This document shows, one piece after another, positions 18,801 through 27,726 of a stretch of 64,000 nucleotides of DNA (its first letter is position 1; each line of letters begins with the position of its first letter). The notes beneath the pieces are model-generated. The model saw only the letters and a list, made by a program, of their open reading frames with translations, was not told the DNA's origin and made no database searches. The stretch spans positions 49,871-113,870 of the forward strand of contig CAYJBY010000007.1 in the NCBI GenBank assembly GCA_964368645.1, in the 5' to 3' direction. The DNA is from JAEDHM01 sp964368645 (GTDB lineage: Bacteria > Bacillota > Clostridia > Christensenellales > CAG-1252). A program made the position numbers and the translations under genes.

Positions 18801-20926
18801 GTAAACTGCACTTCCTCGCTTAAATTGTCATAGCCGTAATCGTAGGTCAAGGTATAAGCGGTGTCGTCCCATACGGGAGATAAGGCAAATGTGTAGCCGC
18901 CGTTGAAATTGCTACTTAAAAAGTCGATTACGTTAAACGAGGTTACCGCCGCCGTTTTGTTATACGACCACCCGACAAAGGAGGACGCACGGCGCGAAGC
19001 CTGCGGCAGTGTCACCTCGGTGTCTTCTCTTGTAAAGTACAGTGTTGTTTTGTCACCGCCGTCCTGCCAAACCATATTTTCGTAGCTCTTGTTGAGAACG
19101 AAGGAGAACGTAAATCTGTCGATAAACTTAGGGTAAAGGGTGATATCTCCGTACGAACCTGACTTTATGACGTATTTGTCACTGACTTTGTAAAACTCTT
19201 TCGTCAGTTCGGGATCGGTGTACCAACCTCTGAAAGCCTTGTTATTGCACTCCGCAGGGCTGACCGTACGATCCGCACTTGTGATATAGTAGGCTTTGAC
19301 CGAGGACGCGGGAACTGTTGCGCCGATAGGCAGTTGGTATTGAACCTTGTATTCTGTAAGCGTCCAAACTGCCGATACCGTGAACGCTCCGGTCTTGCCG
19401 CTCGGAATTACGCTGACGGTTGTTCCCGTAGTCCAAAGAGCGGAGTCCGACTTCGTAACAGTCCAGCCGCCGAAAGCGTAACCGTTACGCACGGGCTCGG
19501 AAAGAGCCAAATTATTGCTTTCTATCGTGTAAGAAACGGGCGCGGCGGTCAGCACCGCAGGGTGTGCCGCATCGTCGTTAAGTATATAGGTTATAGCGTA
19601 ATCGGCAGGAACCCATTTCGCCACAAGAACCAAATCGCCCGTACTGCCTGCCGTTATCTTATTATCTACCAGTTTGTTGTCTTCGGAGGAAACGCTGTTA
19701 CGGTAAAAACCGCCGAAAACGTAGCCGTTCTTGACCTCGTTATAAAGTATCAGCGACGCCTCGATATTGTACTCCTTGTAATCGTTTTGGTTGCGGCTGT
19801 TGGCGGCGACTTCCTTGTAGGTTATCGTGTAAGTCACGGTTTTCCACCGTGCGTAAAGCGTTAGTGCAGACGTAACTATATCATTATCAAAATCCCAAAC
19901 AACTTCCTTATCCACCTCGTTCACGTAATACCAACATTCTATAAAATATCCTTTGCGCGTAAAGCTGTTGGTGAACAAATCCCGTACCTTGCCGTTATCG
20001 CTGATGGCGACTCTTAGGGATTCGTTAGGAATTTGGGGATCGAAATTGACGTTAAAATCCTCGTACTTTTGCAATACGGTATAATCAATAGTGAATTTCC
20101 GCGCTTTATAGGTCACGGTCATAGTGAAACTGCCTACCGTGGTAAAGCAACCGTCTGTCATTGTCTGTCCGTCGCCGAAGCTGACGCTTACGCCCGTTGA
20201 GTTGCCAAGCAACTCCTCACCCTCTGTGGTATCGTCGTAAACGGGGATAATGCGCATAGCCTTATACTGTTCTGTTCCGAAGCTGTCGCCCACCTTGTAG
20301 GTGGTGGCTACACCGCTAACCTTGAGGGAAACTACGGAAGCGGCTTTGACTACGGTATATGGTACTCTGGTACTGACGGTGCCGTGAGGGGTTTCACAGC
20401 TTAAAAGCATAGAAAAACTGCCTACCGTGCCCGAGGAAAAATCCGAAACAGTTACGTACTTCGACTCGATATCGGCGTTACTGCCGTCCGAATAAACCAC
20501 CTTTAGGATACAACCCGAAATATCAACCTTTTCGTTCTGAACGTAGGAAGTCTTGACGTTGACCGCGTTGACTGAAGCTACCGTCACCGCTATCTCCACA
20601 GGATTGACGTTGTATTTCAGCGAGGCGTAAACTCCCTGATAGGCAATCGTCATTGTGCCCGAACCCTCTGTTGCAGTGGAAAAGCCGCTGACCATACCCT
20701 CGGTAATCCCCACCGTTGCGGTGTCGCCGTTGGAATACGTTACCTGTATCGTGGCTCCGCTTAGGTCAAGAGCATCTCCCAAAAAATATTCGGCAGATAA
20801 AGAATCCTTGGTTACGGTGATGGACTGTACCGTGACCTTATCGCCATCACCGCCTAACAAATCACAGGCGGTAAACAGCAATAAAGCCGCAAGTATAATG
20901 GCAAAAACAGCTAATAGCTTCTTCAT
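15854..20926 (-). CDS. Giant surface lipoprotein: Ig-like, 13 InlB B-type (Flg_new) repeats and BspA-type LRRs
   Basis: A 1690-residue cell-surface lipoprotein. Signal peptide with lipobox FTAC (Cys about 21). Residues about 32-300 hold three Ig-like (Big_3/4-type) domains. About 300-1240 hold 13 consecutive Listeria-Bacteroides (InlB B-type) repeats of 65-85 residues, each with the marks YxITY, GYxFxGWY and LYAKW. About 1260-1600 hold roughly ten BspA-type leucine-rich repeats (IGxxAFxxCxxLxxVxIPxSVxxIG). No LPXTG or other wall anchor follows; lipidation is the only attachment seen. Such proteins act in adhesion or in binding host or cell-wall polymers. It is transcribed alone from a strong promoter covered by a palindrome. 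GGAGGG fixes the start. Confidence 0.9.
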   Translation of the reverse strand: MKKLLAVFAIILAALLLFTACDLLGGDGDKVTVQSITVTKDSLSAEYFLGDALDLSGATIQVTYSNGDTATVGITEGMVSGFSTATEGSGTMTIAYQGVYASLKYNVNPVEIAVTVASVNAVNVKTSYVQNEKVDISGCILKVVYSDGSNADIESKYVTVSDFSSGTVGSFSMLLSCETPHGTVSTRVPYTVVKAASVVSLKVSGVATTYKVGDSFGTEQYKAMRIIPVYDDTTEGEELLGNSTGVSVSFGDGQTMTDGCFTTVGSFTMTVTYKARKFTIDYTVLQKYEDFNVNFDPQIPNESLRVAISDNGKVRDLFTNSFTRKGYFIECWYYVNEVDKEVVWDFDNDIVTSALTLYARWKTVTYTITYKEVAANSRNQNDYKEYNIEASLILYNEVKNGYVFGGFYRNSVSSEDNKLVDNKITAGSTGDLVLVAKWVPADYAITYILNDDAAHPAVLTAAPVSYTIESNNLALSEPVRNGYAFGGWTVTKSDSALWTTGTTVSVIPSGKTGAFTVSAVWTLTEYKVQYQLPIGATVPASSVKAYYITSADRTVSPAECNNKAFRGWYTDPELTKEFYKVSDKYVIKSGSYGDITLYPKFIDRFTFSFVLNKSYENMVWQDGGDKTTLYFTREDTEVTLPQASRRASSFVGWSYNKTAAVTSFNVIDFLSSNFNGGYTFALSPVWDDTAYTLTYDYGYDNLSEEVQFTPYKAMDVKAPTARSGYTFVNWTLGELQQVISTITVNTFFENIRLKANWRINSYKLELDYVLADCVKGAVTVPSAYTVEDYVALDAPTHNDKDFTGWYGNANGEGTPIFAIDAGTVGDKKLYAGWRDKRYAITYANAEESELDFSTVRYYTQADSKINLFDPIRTGYKFNGWYALSTLTGSKLTVLSVSGKKEAITIYASWSKQNYSITYNNVIGASNGNPSSYDVDSEIEFTAAVKNGYDFDGWYLKDGTDGDYGDKVTSIKQGSVGNMVLYAKWTAGEYSITYHFDGGNATDYAQSYTIAESVTLPVPEKQYFDFGGWYLESGLSEEAGTIVGGASYQCRDLELYAKWTETQYAIDYRLYKDGVFDRVESDTYKYSDFVQGEYALSSIGLNGYRFDGWYTAWTEQDGFVGAAITSINSVNSDGYVIYGSYTLISYDITYYLNNGSCEGNPDTYTVIDAFTLAEPHKDGYCFVGWFLESTFDTEVIGVSAGTVGEISLYAKFLKEYTIAYNVGAGTNAATNPTVYNETETITLNAPTPPTGYSFWAWLSDSMVVTACSAADYTLTAAYYNSTTAGLKFSITGDSAKVTAYNGTAAAVIIPSQVANATVTAIGTEAFHGNKTITGITFVQNTAFTAIENAAFSGCTSLANFAYPSSLVTIGGNAFLGCIKLTKADLSATAVTDIGNSAFDGNVLLGTLTLNSLLQTVGDYAFRGIKAATVVLPDTVTSLGKGAFYGATALKTVNIPVNASLTAVSESLFRECPKLTAVTIPSNVKTIGASAFRDSGLIAITIPSSVTNIGDRAFYNCTALATLNLNEGLSMIEDCAFAYTAILTVAIPDSVVTVGHNVLSNCNSLTEITVDGSRSVAYYFGTDSNVSAGHTVTVTTTSNVVTYHVPNSLKTVRFYAQVTAVCDYCLSGLGGDEATGTYLGIEKVYLPTAVIGFGATLMVKNSANAYSLVVTGNNLTEYVAANSGYDSRFIEE

Positions 20927-20936
20927 TCTTCCCTCC

Positions 20937-20993
20937 GCGCGTGCATATACGCAACTATTTATAATTTTATCATATATGCGCGCGCGATGTCAA
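20937..20993 (-). promoter_or_regulatory. Promoter of the giant lipoprotein gene with a large GC/AT palindrome
   Basis: Minus strand: TTGACA (20988-20993), 18-nt spacer, TAAAAT (20964-20969). An imperfect palindrome (arms 20937-20951 and 20971-20985, 13 of 15 positions complementary) surrounds the -10; the distal arm lies in the spacer and the proximal arm abuts the ribosome site GGAGGG. The arms are alternating purine-pyrimidine (GCGCGCGCATATATG). Probable operator. Confidence 0.65.
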
Positions 20994-21144
20994 TATGCGT
21001 GCGTAAATGCCTTAGGCATTTAAGGACTATTGTATATTGACTTGCATTAAGGCGTGGCAAGCGGTAGATATGAGTTATTGAGAATTGCTTTGCGGTTTTT
21101 CCCTTTTTTTGGATATTATCCGTGCTTTTGCAAAAGCTAACGGT

Positions 21145-21840
21145 ATGTTAATCGTATTTGTTAGATCGGTGATAATATATCTGCTTTTACTTTTGATTAT
21201 GAGGCTGATGGGAAAAAGACAGCTGTCGGAGCTACAGCCTTTTGAGTTCGCCATTACCCTTATAATCGCGGAACTTGCCTGTATTCCTATGTCCGAGGTG
21301 CAAATCCCTCTTATGTACGGCATAATTCCGATTTTTACCCTCTTTATTCTCCACCTGTTTATCACTAAAGTAGCAAGCAAAAATCTGAAATTCAACCGCT
21401 TTTTGAACGGCAAGCCTGTGGTTGTGATGACGCCTGACGGCATAGATAAGCGCGTTCTCGATAAGCTTGATATGAACGTCAACGACCTGCTTCACGCCCT
21501 GCGCTCCGCCGGATATTTTTATCCTGCCGATATTGCTTATGCCATTCTTGAAACCAACGGCAAGCTCTCCGTTTTGCCGAAAGCAGGCGCGGCTCCCCTT
21601 ACGCCTGACGCGGAAAATCTCACGGTAGACGAGGCGGAAATGCCCTATCCCGTGGTTTGCGAGGGAGTTGTGGAATATACCAATTTGGAGCTTTCAGGGG
21701 TTACGCTTGAAAAAATAAAGGAGCTGTTAGGGCGGCACGGCTTGAAATTAAAGGACGTTTTGTTGATGACCGTCAACGGCGGTACGGACGTTTTTCTTCA
21801 GCCGAAAAAGGGAAATGCCCTTGTAACAACGGTTAGCTGA
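21145..21840 (+). CDS. YetF-family membrane protein (DUF421)
   Basis: Small inner-membrane protein of 231 residues. The ATG at 21145 is preferred to a TTG 60 nt earlier because family members start at MLIxFxRSxxxY. Three predicted membrane helices lie within residues 1-75 (LLLIMRLMGKRQLSELQPFEF is the typical loop between the first two). Two cytosolic DUF421 units follow, with NGKPVVVM, YPADIAYAILETNGKLSVLPK and GRHGLKLKDVLLMTVN. Related proteins occur in spore-forming Firmicutes and often sit beside DUF4363, as here: the stop TGA overlaps the next ATG by 1 nt. Function in the cell is not established. No clear ribosome site. Confidence 0.9.
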   Translation: MLIVFVRSVIIYLLLLLIMRLMGKRQLSELQPFEFAITLIIAELACIPMSEVQIPLMYGIIPIFTLFILHLFITKVASKNLKFNRFLNGKPVVVMTPDGIDKRVLDKLDMNVNDLLHALRSAGYFYPADIAYAILETNGKLSVLPKAGAAPLTPDAENLTVDEAEMPYPVVCEGVVEYTNLELSGVTLEKIKELLGRHGLKLKDVLLMTVNGGTDVFLQPKKGNALVTTVS

Positions 21841-22217
21841 TGAAAAAACTGATTTTCGCTATTGCGGTACTGCTGATAATAATAGGCGTCGGTGTGGCAG
21901 AACAGCTTTATCTGCGCGACCTCTTCGGAGACCTGAAGGATAAGGCAGAGTCTGTTAGAACTATGGTTGAGACTAAGGACGCGGAGTGCTACGATAAGAC
22001 GGTGGAAATGCAGGAGTGGTGGGATAACAAAAAGCACGTTCTGGAAGCTGTGGTTTCCCATAACGAAACCAAGGAAATCACCATTAGACTTGCGGAGCTG
22101 GAGGGCTACGTGGCTATAGACGACCAAAAGTCTTCCGAGGCTACGATTGCGATTATAATTGAGCTTTGCGAAAACTCCGTTCATATACTCGGAATCGATT
22201 GGGATACCATATTATAA
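21840..22217 (+). CDS. DUF4363 membrane-anchored protein, partner of YetF
   Basis: 125 residues: one N-terminal helix in the membrane (residues 4-20), then a helical extracytoplasmic domain (about 25-115). The start codon overlaps the yetF stop (TGATG), so translation is coupled. This pair recurs in Clostridia; the sequence features (EWWDNKKHVLEAVVSHNET, IELCENSVHILGIDW) match what I know of DUF4363. Biochemical role unknown. Confidence 0.82.
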   Translation: MKKLIFAIAVLLIIIGVGVAEQLYLRDLFGDLKDKAESVRTMVETKDAECYDKTVEMQEWWDNKKHVLEAVVSHNETKEITIRLAELEGYVAIDDQKSSEATIAIIIELCENSVHILGIDWDTIL

Positions 22218-22466
22218 AGCGCAAGAACTATACCGTCACGTGCTAGAGTTGAACCTCACAAAGTTATTAATTCGCAACGGACATTGAGAATAGTGTTGAT
22301 TTGCAGTATAGCAATACACTAATCAATTATGAACAATACGCCGATTACCGTATGTGCGCACCAATTGAAGCAGAACATTGAAACGTGCTTTCTATTCCGA
22401 ATTATACGGTTACGCGTTAGCGGTCAGTTACGATAAGCATATCATTGTTTATCTTAAGACAATTAA

Positions 22467-22504
22467 TAAAACCGCCTTATCCGGTTACAGACAGGGCGGT
22501 TTTG
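22467..22504 (-). terminator. Terminator of the uvrBA operon
   Basis: AAAACCGCC / GGCGGTTTT stem with an 18-nt loop. The rest of the 317-nt gap (22218-22534) shows no gene or RNA that I recognise. Confidence 0.65.
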
Positions 22505-22534
22505 TTTAGTTTTGTTTTTGGTTCCGTTAGTTTA

Positions 22535-25363
22535 TTATGAATTTTTACGGGCTTTTTCCAATTCGATTTTCAGATATTGCCCTGTTGCGCTGTTTTCCGC
22601 CTCCGCCACCTGCTCGGGGGTGCCTGTTGCGATTATTCTGCCGCCTACGTCACCGCCGTCAGGTCCTAAATCCACTACATAATCCGCTACCTTGATTACG
22701 TCAAGGTTGTGTTCTATTACTATAACAGTGTTGCCGTTCTCCACCAGTCGGTTGAGAATTTTCAAAAGCTTATCCACGTCCGCGGTGTGCAGTCCTGTGG
22801 TAGGCTCGTCCAAAATGTATATGGTTTTGCCCGTACTGCGTTTCGCCAACTCGGTAGCCAGCTTAACACGCTGAGCCTCACCGCCTGATAAGGTAGTAGC
22901 CGACTGTCCCAGTTTGATATAGCCCAAGCCAACGTCGTACAAGGTCTTGATTTTGTTGTAGATACGGGGAATATTGCGGAAGTATTGGCAAGCCTCCTCT
23001 ACCGTCATATCCAAAACCTCAAATATGTTCTTGCCCTTGTATTTGACCTCTAAGGTCTCGCGGTTGTAGCGTTTGCCGCCGCATACGTCGCAGGGAACGT
23101 AAACGTCGGGAAGAAAATTCATTTCGATTTTCAAAATGCCGTCGCCCTTGCAGTTCTCGCATCTGCCGCCTGATATGTTAAAACTGAATCTGCCCGAACC
23201 GTAGCCCCTTTCCAACGCGTCGGGGCATTTGGCAAACAGATTGCGTATATCCGTAAACACCTCTGTGTAGGTGGCAGGATTGCTCCGCGGCGTTCTGCCG
23301 ATAGGACTTTGGTCGATATTGATAACCTTATCAAACCGCTCGATACCCTCGATACCGTCGCACTTGCCGTAGTCTATATTTCTGGCGTTGTTAAGCTCTG
23401 CCGCCAGCTTCGGATACAAAACTCCGTTAATCAAACTGCTTTTTCCGCTACCCGATACGCCCGTCACCACGGTTAAAAGTCCAACAGGGAAGGCAACGTC
23501 AACGCCCTTTAGGTTGTTTTGTCTTGCGTTTTTAACCGTTAAATAACCGTTTTGCGGAACTCTGCGAACCTTGGGAACGTCGATTTTCAGTTCGCCTGAC
23601 AGATACTTGCCCGTAATCGACCTAGGCTCGGCGCATATATCCTCTACCGTGCCCTGCGCGACTATTTCGCCGCCCAATACGCCTGCGCCCGGTCCTATAT
23701 CCACGATATGGTCGGCACTGCGTATGGTCTCCTCGTCGTGTTCCACGACTACGAGGGTATTGCCCAAATCCCTTAATCTGCGTAAAGTGGCAATCAGCTT
23801 AGCGTTATCTCTCTGGTGCAGTCCTATACTCGGCTCGTCCAGAATATACAGCACGCCCACCAGACCGCTGCCTATCTGGGTTGCCAGTCTGATACGCTGT
23901 GATTCGCCGCCCGACAAGGTTGCCGAGGCGCGGAGCAAGGTTAGATAGCTCAATCCCACGTCCAGTAAAAAGTTAAGTCTGGCGCGGATTTCCTTAAGTA
24001 TTTGATACGCGATTATTACCTGATTATCCTTGAGCTTAAGCCTGTCGAAAAAGCCTAACAGCTCGGTAATCGGCATATCGCACAGCTCGATAATATTTTT
24101 GCCGCCTACTGTAACCGCCATAGCCTCGGGATTAAGCCTTTTGCCTAAGCAAGCGGTGCAAAGCGTCTCCTTCATTAAGGACTGATATTCCCGTTTCATC
24201 AGCTCGGATTCGGTCTCCGCGTAACGCCTTTTGATTAGATTCACTACGCCTGAAAACCGACTGTTGACCATACCCGAAAAGCCGTAACCGTCGTATTCAA
24301 CGCTTAACGTCTCTCTTGAGCCGTAAAGAATTATGTCAACCGCTTCCTTGGGTAAATCCTTTATGGGAGTCTTGGTGGAAAACCCGAACTTTTTTGCCAA
24401 TGCCTTGAACTGTGCGCCTGCCATCTTCGCGTCAAAGGCAAAGCCCTTACTGTTAATCGCGCCCTCGGACAGACTTTTGTTCCAGTCCACTACCTTGTCT
24501 ATATCCACCTCTTCCATAAAGCCCAAGCCCTTGCAAACGGGACAGGCTCCGTAGGGACTGTTGAAACTGAACATTCGGGGAGACATTTCGGAAAGGGATA
24601 CGTTACAGTCAGGACAGGTGTACTGGGTATTGTAACGGTACTCGGTGCCCTCTATCTCCGCAACAACCTGCCCCTCCGCCAGCTTCAGAGCGATTTCCAA
24701 GCTGTCGGTCAGGCGGCGTTCTATGCCCTCCTTGATTTTGATACGGTCAACCACAACGCTTATGCTGTGCTTGAGCTGTTTGTCAAGAGAGGGAAGCTCC
24801 TCGTCCATCGTATAATTGATACCGTCTATCCTGATACGCAAAAAGCCCTGCTTTTTGTAGCCCTCGATTTGCTTTTGGTACTCGCCCTTACGGTTATTAA
24901 CCACAGGCGCCATTATCACAACGCCGCTTTCCTTAAACGCCATTATGTTGTCGCAAATCTGGTCAACGGTGGTTTCGTTAATCTCACGTCCGCACTTCGG
25001 ACAATGCGGAAGACCTACCCTCGCGTAAAGAAGACGCAGATAATCGTATATCTCCGTCACCGTTCCGACTGTTGAACGCGGATTTTTGGAGGTGGTTTTT
25101 TGGTCGATGGATATCGCAGGAGAAAGCCCCTCGATATAGTCCACGTCAGGCTTGTCCATCTGCCCGATAAACTGCCGCGCGTAAGCGGAAAGACTTTCGA
25201 TATATCGTCTTTGTCCCTCGGCGAATATCGTGTCGAAGGCAAGCGAAGACTTGCCGCTGCCGGATAAGCCTGTAAACACCACCAGCTTGTCACGCGGTAT
25301 CTCTATACTGACGTTTTTCAGATTGTTAGCTCTTGCACCCTTAACGTAAATACTGTCTTTCAT
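22535..25363 (-). CDS. uvrA: Excinuclease ABC subunit UvrA
   Basis: DNA-damage sensor of nucleotide excision repair, 942 residues, normal length. Two ABC modules are visible: Walker A GLSGSGKSSLAF (about 31-42) with signature LSGGESQRIRLAT (about 485), and Walker A GVSGSGKSSL (about 640) with LSGGEAQRVKLAT (about 826). Zinc modules are CPDC...CPVCKGLGF (about 250-285) and CENCKGDG...CDVCGGKRYN (about 735-770). Domain order is complete. It starts 4 nt after the uvrB stop, so uvrB and uvrA are translated from one message. Confidence 0.98.
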   Translation of the reverse strand: MKDSIYVKGARANNLKNVSIEIPRDKLVVFTGLSGSGKSSLAFDTIFAEGQRRYIESLSAYARQFIGQMDKPDVDYIEGLSPAISIDQKTTSKNPRSTVGTVTEIYDYLRLLYARVGLPHCPKCGREINETTVDQICDNIMAFKESGVVIMAPVVNNRKGEYQKQIEGYKKQGFLRIRIDGINYTMDEELPSLDKQLKHSISVVVDRIKIKEGIERRLTDSLEIALKLAEGQVVAEIEGTEYRYNTQYTCPDCNVSLSEMSPRMFSFNSPYGACPVCKGLGFMEEVDIDKVVDWNKSLSEGAINSKGFAFDAKMAGAQFKALAKKFGFSTKTPIKDLPKEAVDIILYGSRETLSVEYDGYGFSGMVNSRFSGVVNLIKRRYAETESELMKREYQSLMKETLCTACLGKRLNPEAMAVTVGGKNIIELCDMPITELLGFFDRLKLKDNQVIIAYQILKEIRARLNFLLDVGLSYLTLLRASATLSGGESQRIRLATQIGSGLVGVLYILDEPSIGLHQRDNAKLIATLRRLRDLGNTLVVVEHDEETIRSADHIVDIGPGAGVLGGEIVAQGTVEDICAEPRSITGKYLSGELKIDVPKVRRVPQNGYLTVKNARQNNLKGVDVAFPVGLLTVVTGVSGSGKSSLINGVLYPKLAAELNNARNIDYGKCDGIEGIERFDKVINIDQSPIGRTPRSNPATYTEVFTDIRNLFAKCPDALERGYGSGRFSFNISGGRCENCKGDGILKIEMNFLPDVYVPCDVCGGKRYNRETLEVKYKGKNIFEVLDMTVEEACQYFRNIPRIYNKIKTLYDVGLGYIKLGQSATTLSGGEAQRVKLATELAKRSTGKTIYILDEPTTGLHTADVDKLLKILNRLVENGNTVIVIEHNLDVIKVADYVVDLGPDGGDVGGRIIATGTPEQVAEAENSATGQYLKIELEKARKNS

Positions 25364-25367
25364 ATTT

Positions 25368-27335
25368 TTAGCTCTTCTTCATCGTTTTAAGCCGCGCGAT
25401 CTCATCACGCAGCGATATTGCGGTCTCGAAATCCAAACTGCCTGCCGCGACCTTCATAATACTGGTCAGGCGTTCTATCTCTCGCGTTAAATCCAAGCCT
25501 TTAAGCTTGGTATCCTGCTTTTTGTCCACTTTCTTAGTAATCTCAATCGTATTGACGATTTTCTTGACGATAGTTTGCGGTGTAATGCCGTGCTCCTCGT
25601 TGTACCGCTTTTGAACCTCGCGGCGGCGCGACGTTTCGCCGATTGCTCTCTTCATACTGCCCGTCATTACGTCTGCGTACATTATAACGCGGCTTTCGCT
25701 GTTCCTCGCGGCTCTGCCCACCGTCTGAATAAGAGCGGTGTCACTGCGCAGAAATCCCTCTTTGTCCGCGTCCAAAATAGCCACCAGCTTGACCTCGGGT
25801 ATATCCAAGCCCTCTCTTAAAAGGTTGATACCCACCAGTACGTCATAATCTCCGTTACGCAGTCCCGTAATCAAATTGATACGCTCCAAAGTATGAATAT
25901 CGGTATGCATATAATTGACCTTAAAGCCCTGCTCCTTAAGATATTCCGTTAAGCTCTCCGCCATCTTTTTGGTAAGAGTCGTAACTAAAATTCTGCCGTT
26001 GGCTTCGATAGTTTTGTGCAGTTCACCGATAAGGTCGTCCACCTGTCCTTCCACAGGGCGGACTATTATCATAGGATCTATCAAGCCCGTAGGTCTTATC
26101 AGCTGTTCCACTACCTGACCTGCCTCTTCCAACTCGTAAGGCGCAGGAGTTGCGGAAACGCATATCATCTGCGAAAACCGCTCGTTAAACTCGTTAAAGT
26201 TGAGAGGTCTGTTATCGAAAGCGGCTTGAAGTCTGAAGCCGTAATCCACCAAATTCTTTTTACGGGCGTAATCGCCGTTGTACATACCGCGGATTTGCGG
26301 AAGAGTCATATGACTTTCGTCCACGAATATCATAAAATCCTTGGGGAAAAAGTCCATCAGCGTATAAGGCGGAGTACCCTGCGCTCTGTTGTCAAAGTAT
26401 CGGCTGTAATTCTCGATTCCGCTGCAATATCCGACCTCTTTTATCATCTCGGTATCGTACAGCACACGCTCTCTGAGCCTTTGCGCCTCAACGAACTTGC
26501 CTGCGTCAAGAAAAGCCTGCTCTTCCTTAAGCATATCCTGATGGATTTTGATAATCACGTCGTCCAAGCCCTCACGGTTAAGAACGTAATGACTGGCAGG
26601 GAAAATATTGACGTGCAAAAGTCTGTTGACAGCCTTGGACGTGACCACGTTAATCTCGCTGATACGCTCCAGGGTGTCGCCGAACAGCTCCACTCTAATC
26701 GCCGTTTCGGAAAAGCTGATAGGGAAAATATCCACTATGTCGCCCCTTACTCTGAATGTTCCGCGCTGAAAATCTATATCCGCTCTAAGATACTGAATAT
26801 TGACGAGCTTGGAGATAAGCTCCTCGCGCTCAATCGTCGCGCCCTCTCTTAGCGATATTGCCTGTCTGTAATACTCCTCAGGCGCACCTAAGCCGTAAAT
26901 GCAGGACACGGAAGAAACTACGATGGTATCCCGTCTTTCGCATAACGAAGCGGTGGCGGAGTGCCTTAGCTTATCAATCTCCTCATTGACGGCAGAGTCC
27001 TTTTCGATATAGGTATCCGTCTGCGGCACGTATGCCTCAGGTTGATAGTAGTCGTAATAGGATACAAAAAACTCCACTCGGTTGTGAGGAAAAAGCTCTC
27101 TGAACTCGTTGCACAACTGTGCGGCAAGCGTCTTATTGTGGGCGATAACCAACGCAGGTCTTTGAAGCCGCTGAATGACGTTAGCCATAGTGAAGGTTTT
27201 GCCACTGCCTGTAACGCCTAACAGAACCTGCGTGCGAAAACCGTCCTGTACACCCTGCACAAGACGGTCAATAGCTTGCGGTTGGTCACCGCAAGGCTGA
27301 TAATTGCTGACTATTTCAAATTTGTTATCTTCCAC
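25368..27335 (-). CDS. uvrB: Excinuclease ABC subunit UvrB
   Basis: Damage-verifying helicase-like subunit of nucleotide excision repair, 655 residues. Walker A GVTGSGKTFT (about 40-49); the beta-hairpin region YDYYQPEAYVPQTDTYIEK (about 92-110); DEAD-like box DESH (about 338); motif VI QTVGRAARN (about 540); and the C-terminal UVR motif that binds UvrC (LDFETAISLRDEIARLK, about 633-650). The start is GTG, immediately after the TAA of the upstream wHTH-TM gene. Confidence 0.98.
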   Translation of the reverse strand: MEDNKFEIVSNYQPCGDQPQAIDRLVQGVQDGFRTQVLLGVTGSGKTFTMANVIQRLQRPALVIAHNKTLAAQLCNEFRELFPHNRVEFFVSYYDYYQPEAYVPQTDTYIEKDSAVNEEIDKLRHSATASLCERRDTIVVSSVSCIYGLGAPEEYYRQAISLREGATIEREELISKLVNIQYLRADIDFQRGTFRVRGDIVDIFPISFSETAIRVELFGDTLERISEINVVTSKAVNRLLHVNIFPASHYVLNREGLDDVIIKIHQDMLKEEQAFLDAGKFVEAQRLRERVLYDTEMIKEVGYCSGIENYSRYFDNRAQGTPPYTLMDFFPKDFMIFVDESHMTLPQIRGMYNGDYARKKNLVDYGFRLQAAFDNRPLNFNEFNERFSQMICVSATPAPYELEEAGQVVEQLIRPTGLIDPMIIVRPVEGQVDDLIGELHKTIEANGRILVTTLTKKMAESLTEYLKEQGFKVNYMHTDIHTLERINLITGLRNGDYDVLVGINLLREGLDIPEVKLVAILDADKEGFLRSDTALIQTVGRAARNSESRVIMYADVMTGSMKRAIGETSRRREVQKRYNEEHGITPQTIVKKIVNTIEITKKVDKKQDTKLKGLDLTREIERLTSIMKVAAGSLDFETAISLRDEIARLKTMKKS

Positions 27336-27713
27336 TTACTTTAGCTTTAACGCCTTAAACAGCAGTGAGAACAAAAGCGAGCCCACTGCACCCACGATAA
27401 TAAAGATGACTTTAGTAATCCACTTGTTGCGGTTACTCCTCTGTAACATTTCCTGCGTTCGCTGAAAGGCAAAGCCCTTCTTCAAGAGGGTGATACAAAA
27501 ATAGTATTCCCCTTTTTTGTCAGTCTCAAGCAGTTCAAAATACTCGTCGTAGGCAAGCCCTCTTAAAAGCGGCTCCAAATCCTCGCGGTTGAACTCTATG
27601 TTGTACGGAATTCCCTGCATAATATCTACGGGACGCACTAAGCACATACCGTTATTGTTGGTGGTTTTTTGATAAATAACCCTCATCAGGGCGACTTCTT
27701 TTTTGTTTAACAT
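27336..27713 (-). CDS. Small winged-helix-like protein with C-terminal membrane anchor, unknown function
   Basis: 125 residues, no named family recognised. Residues 1-70 look like a winged helix (LNKKEVALMRVIYQKT, then a recognition-helix-like segment REDLEPLLRGLAYDEYFEL, then a two-strand wing ending EYYFCITLLKKG). A basic segment (about 80-97) is followed by one C-terminal membrane helix (about 100-120). Its TAA touches the GTG of uvrB. The next gene upstream has the same architecture with a long coiled-coil insert, so the pair are probably divergent paralogues. Location before uvrBA hints at a membrane-tethered DNA-linked role, which is inference. Confidence 0.72.
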   Translation of the reverse strand: MLNKKEVALMRVIYQKTTNNNGMCLVRPVDIMQGIPYNIEFNREDLEPLLRGLAYDEYFELLETDKKGEYYFCITLLKKGFAFQRTQEMLQRSNRNKWITKVIFIIVGAVGSLLFSLLFKALKLK

Positions 27714-27726
27714 ATCCTATAACCGC

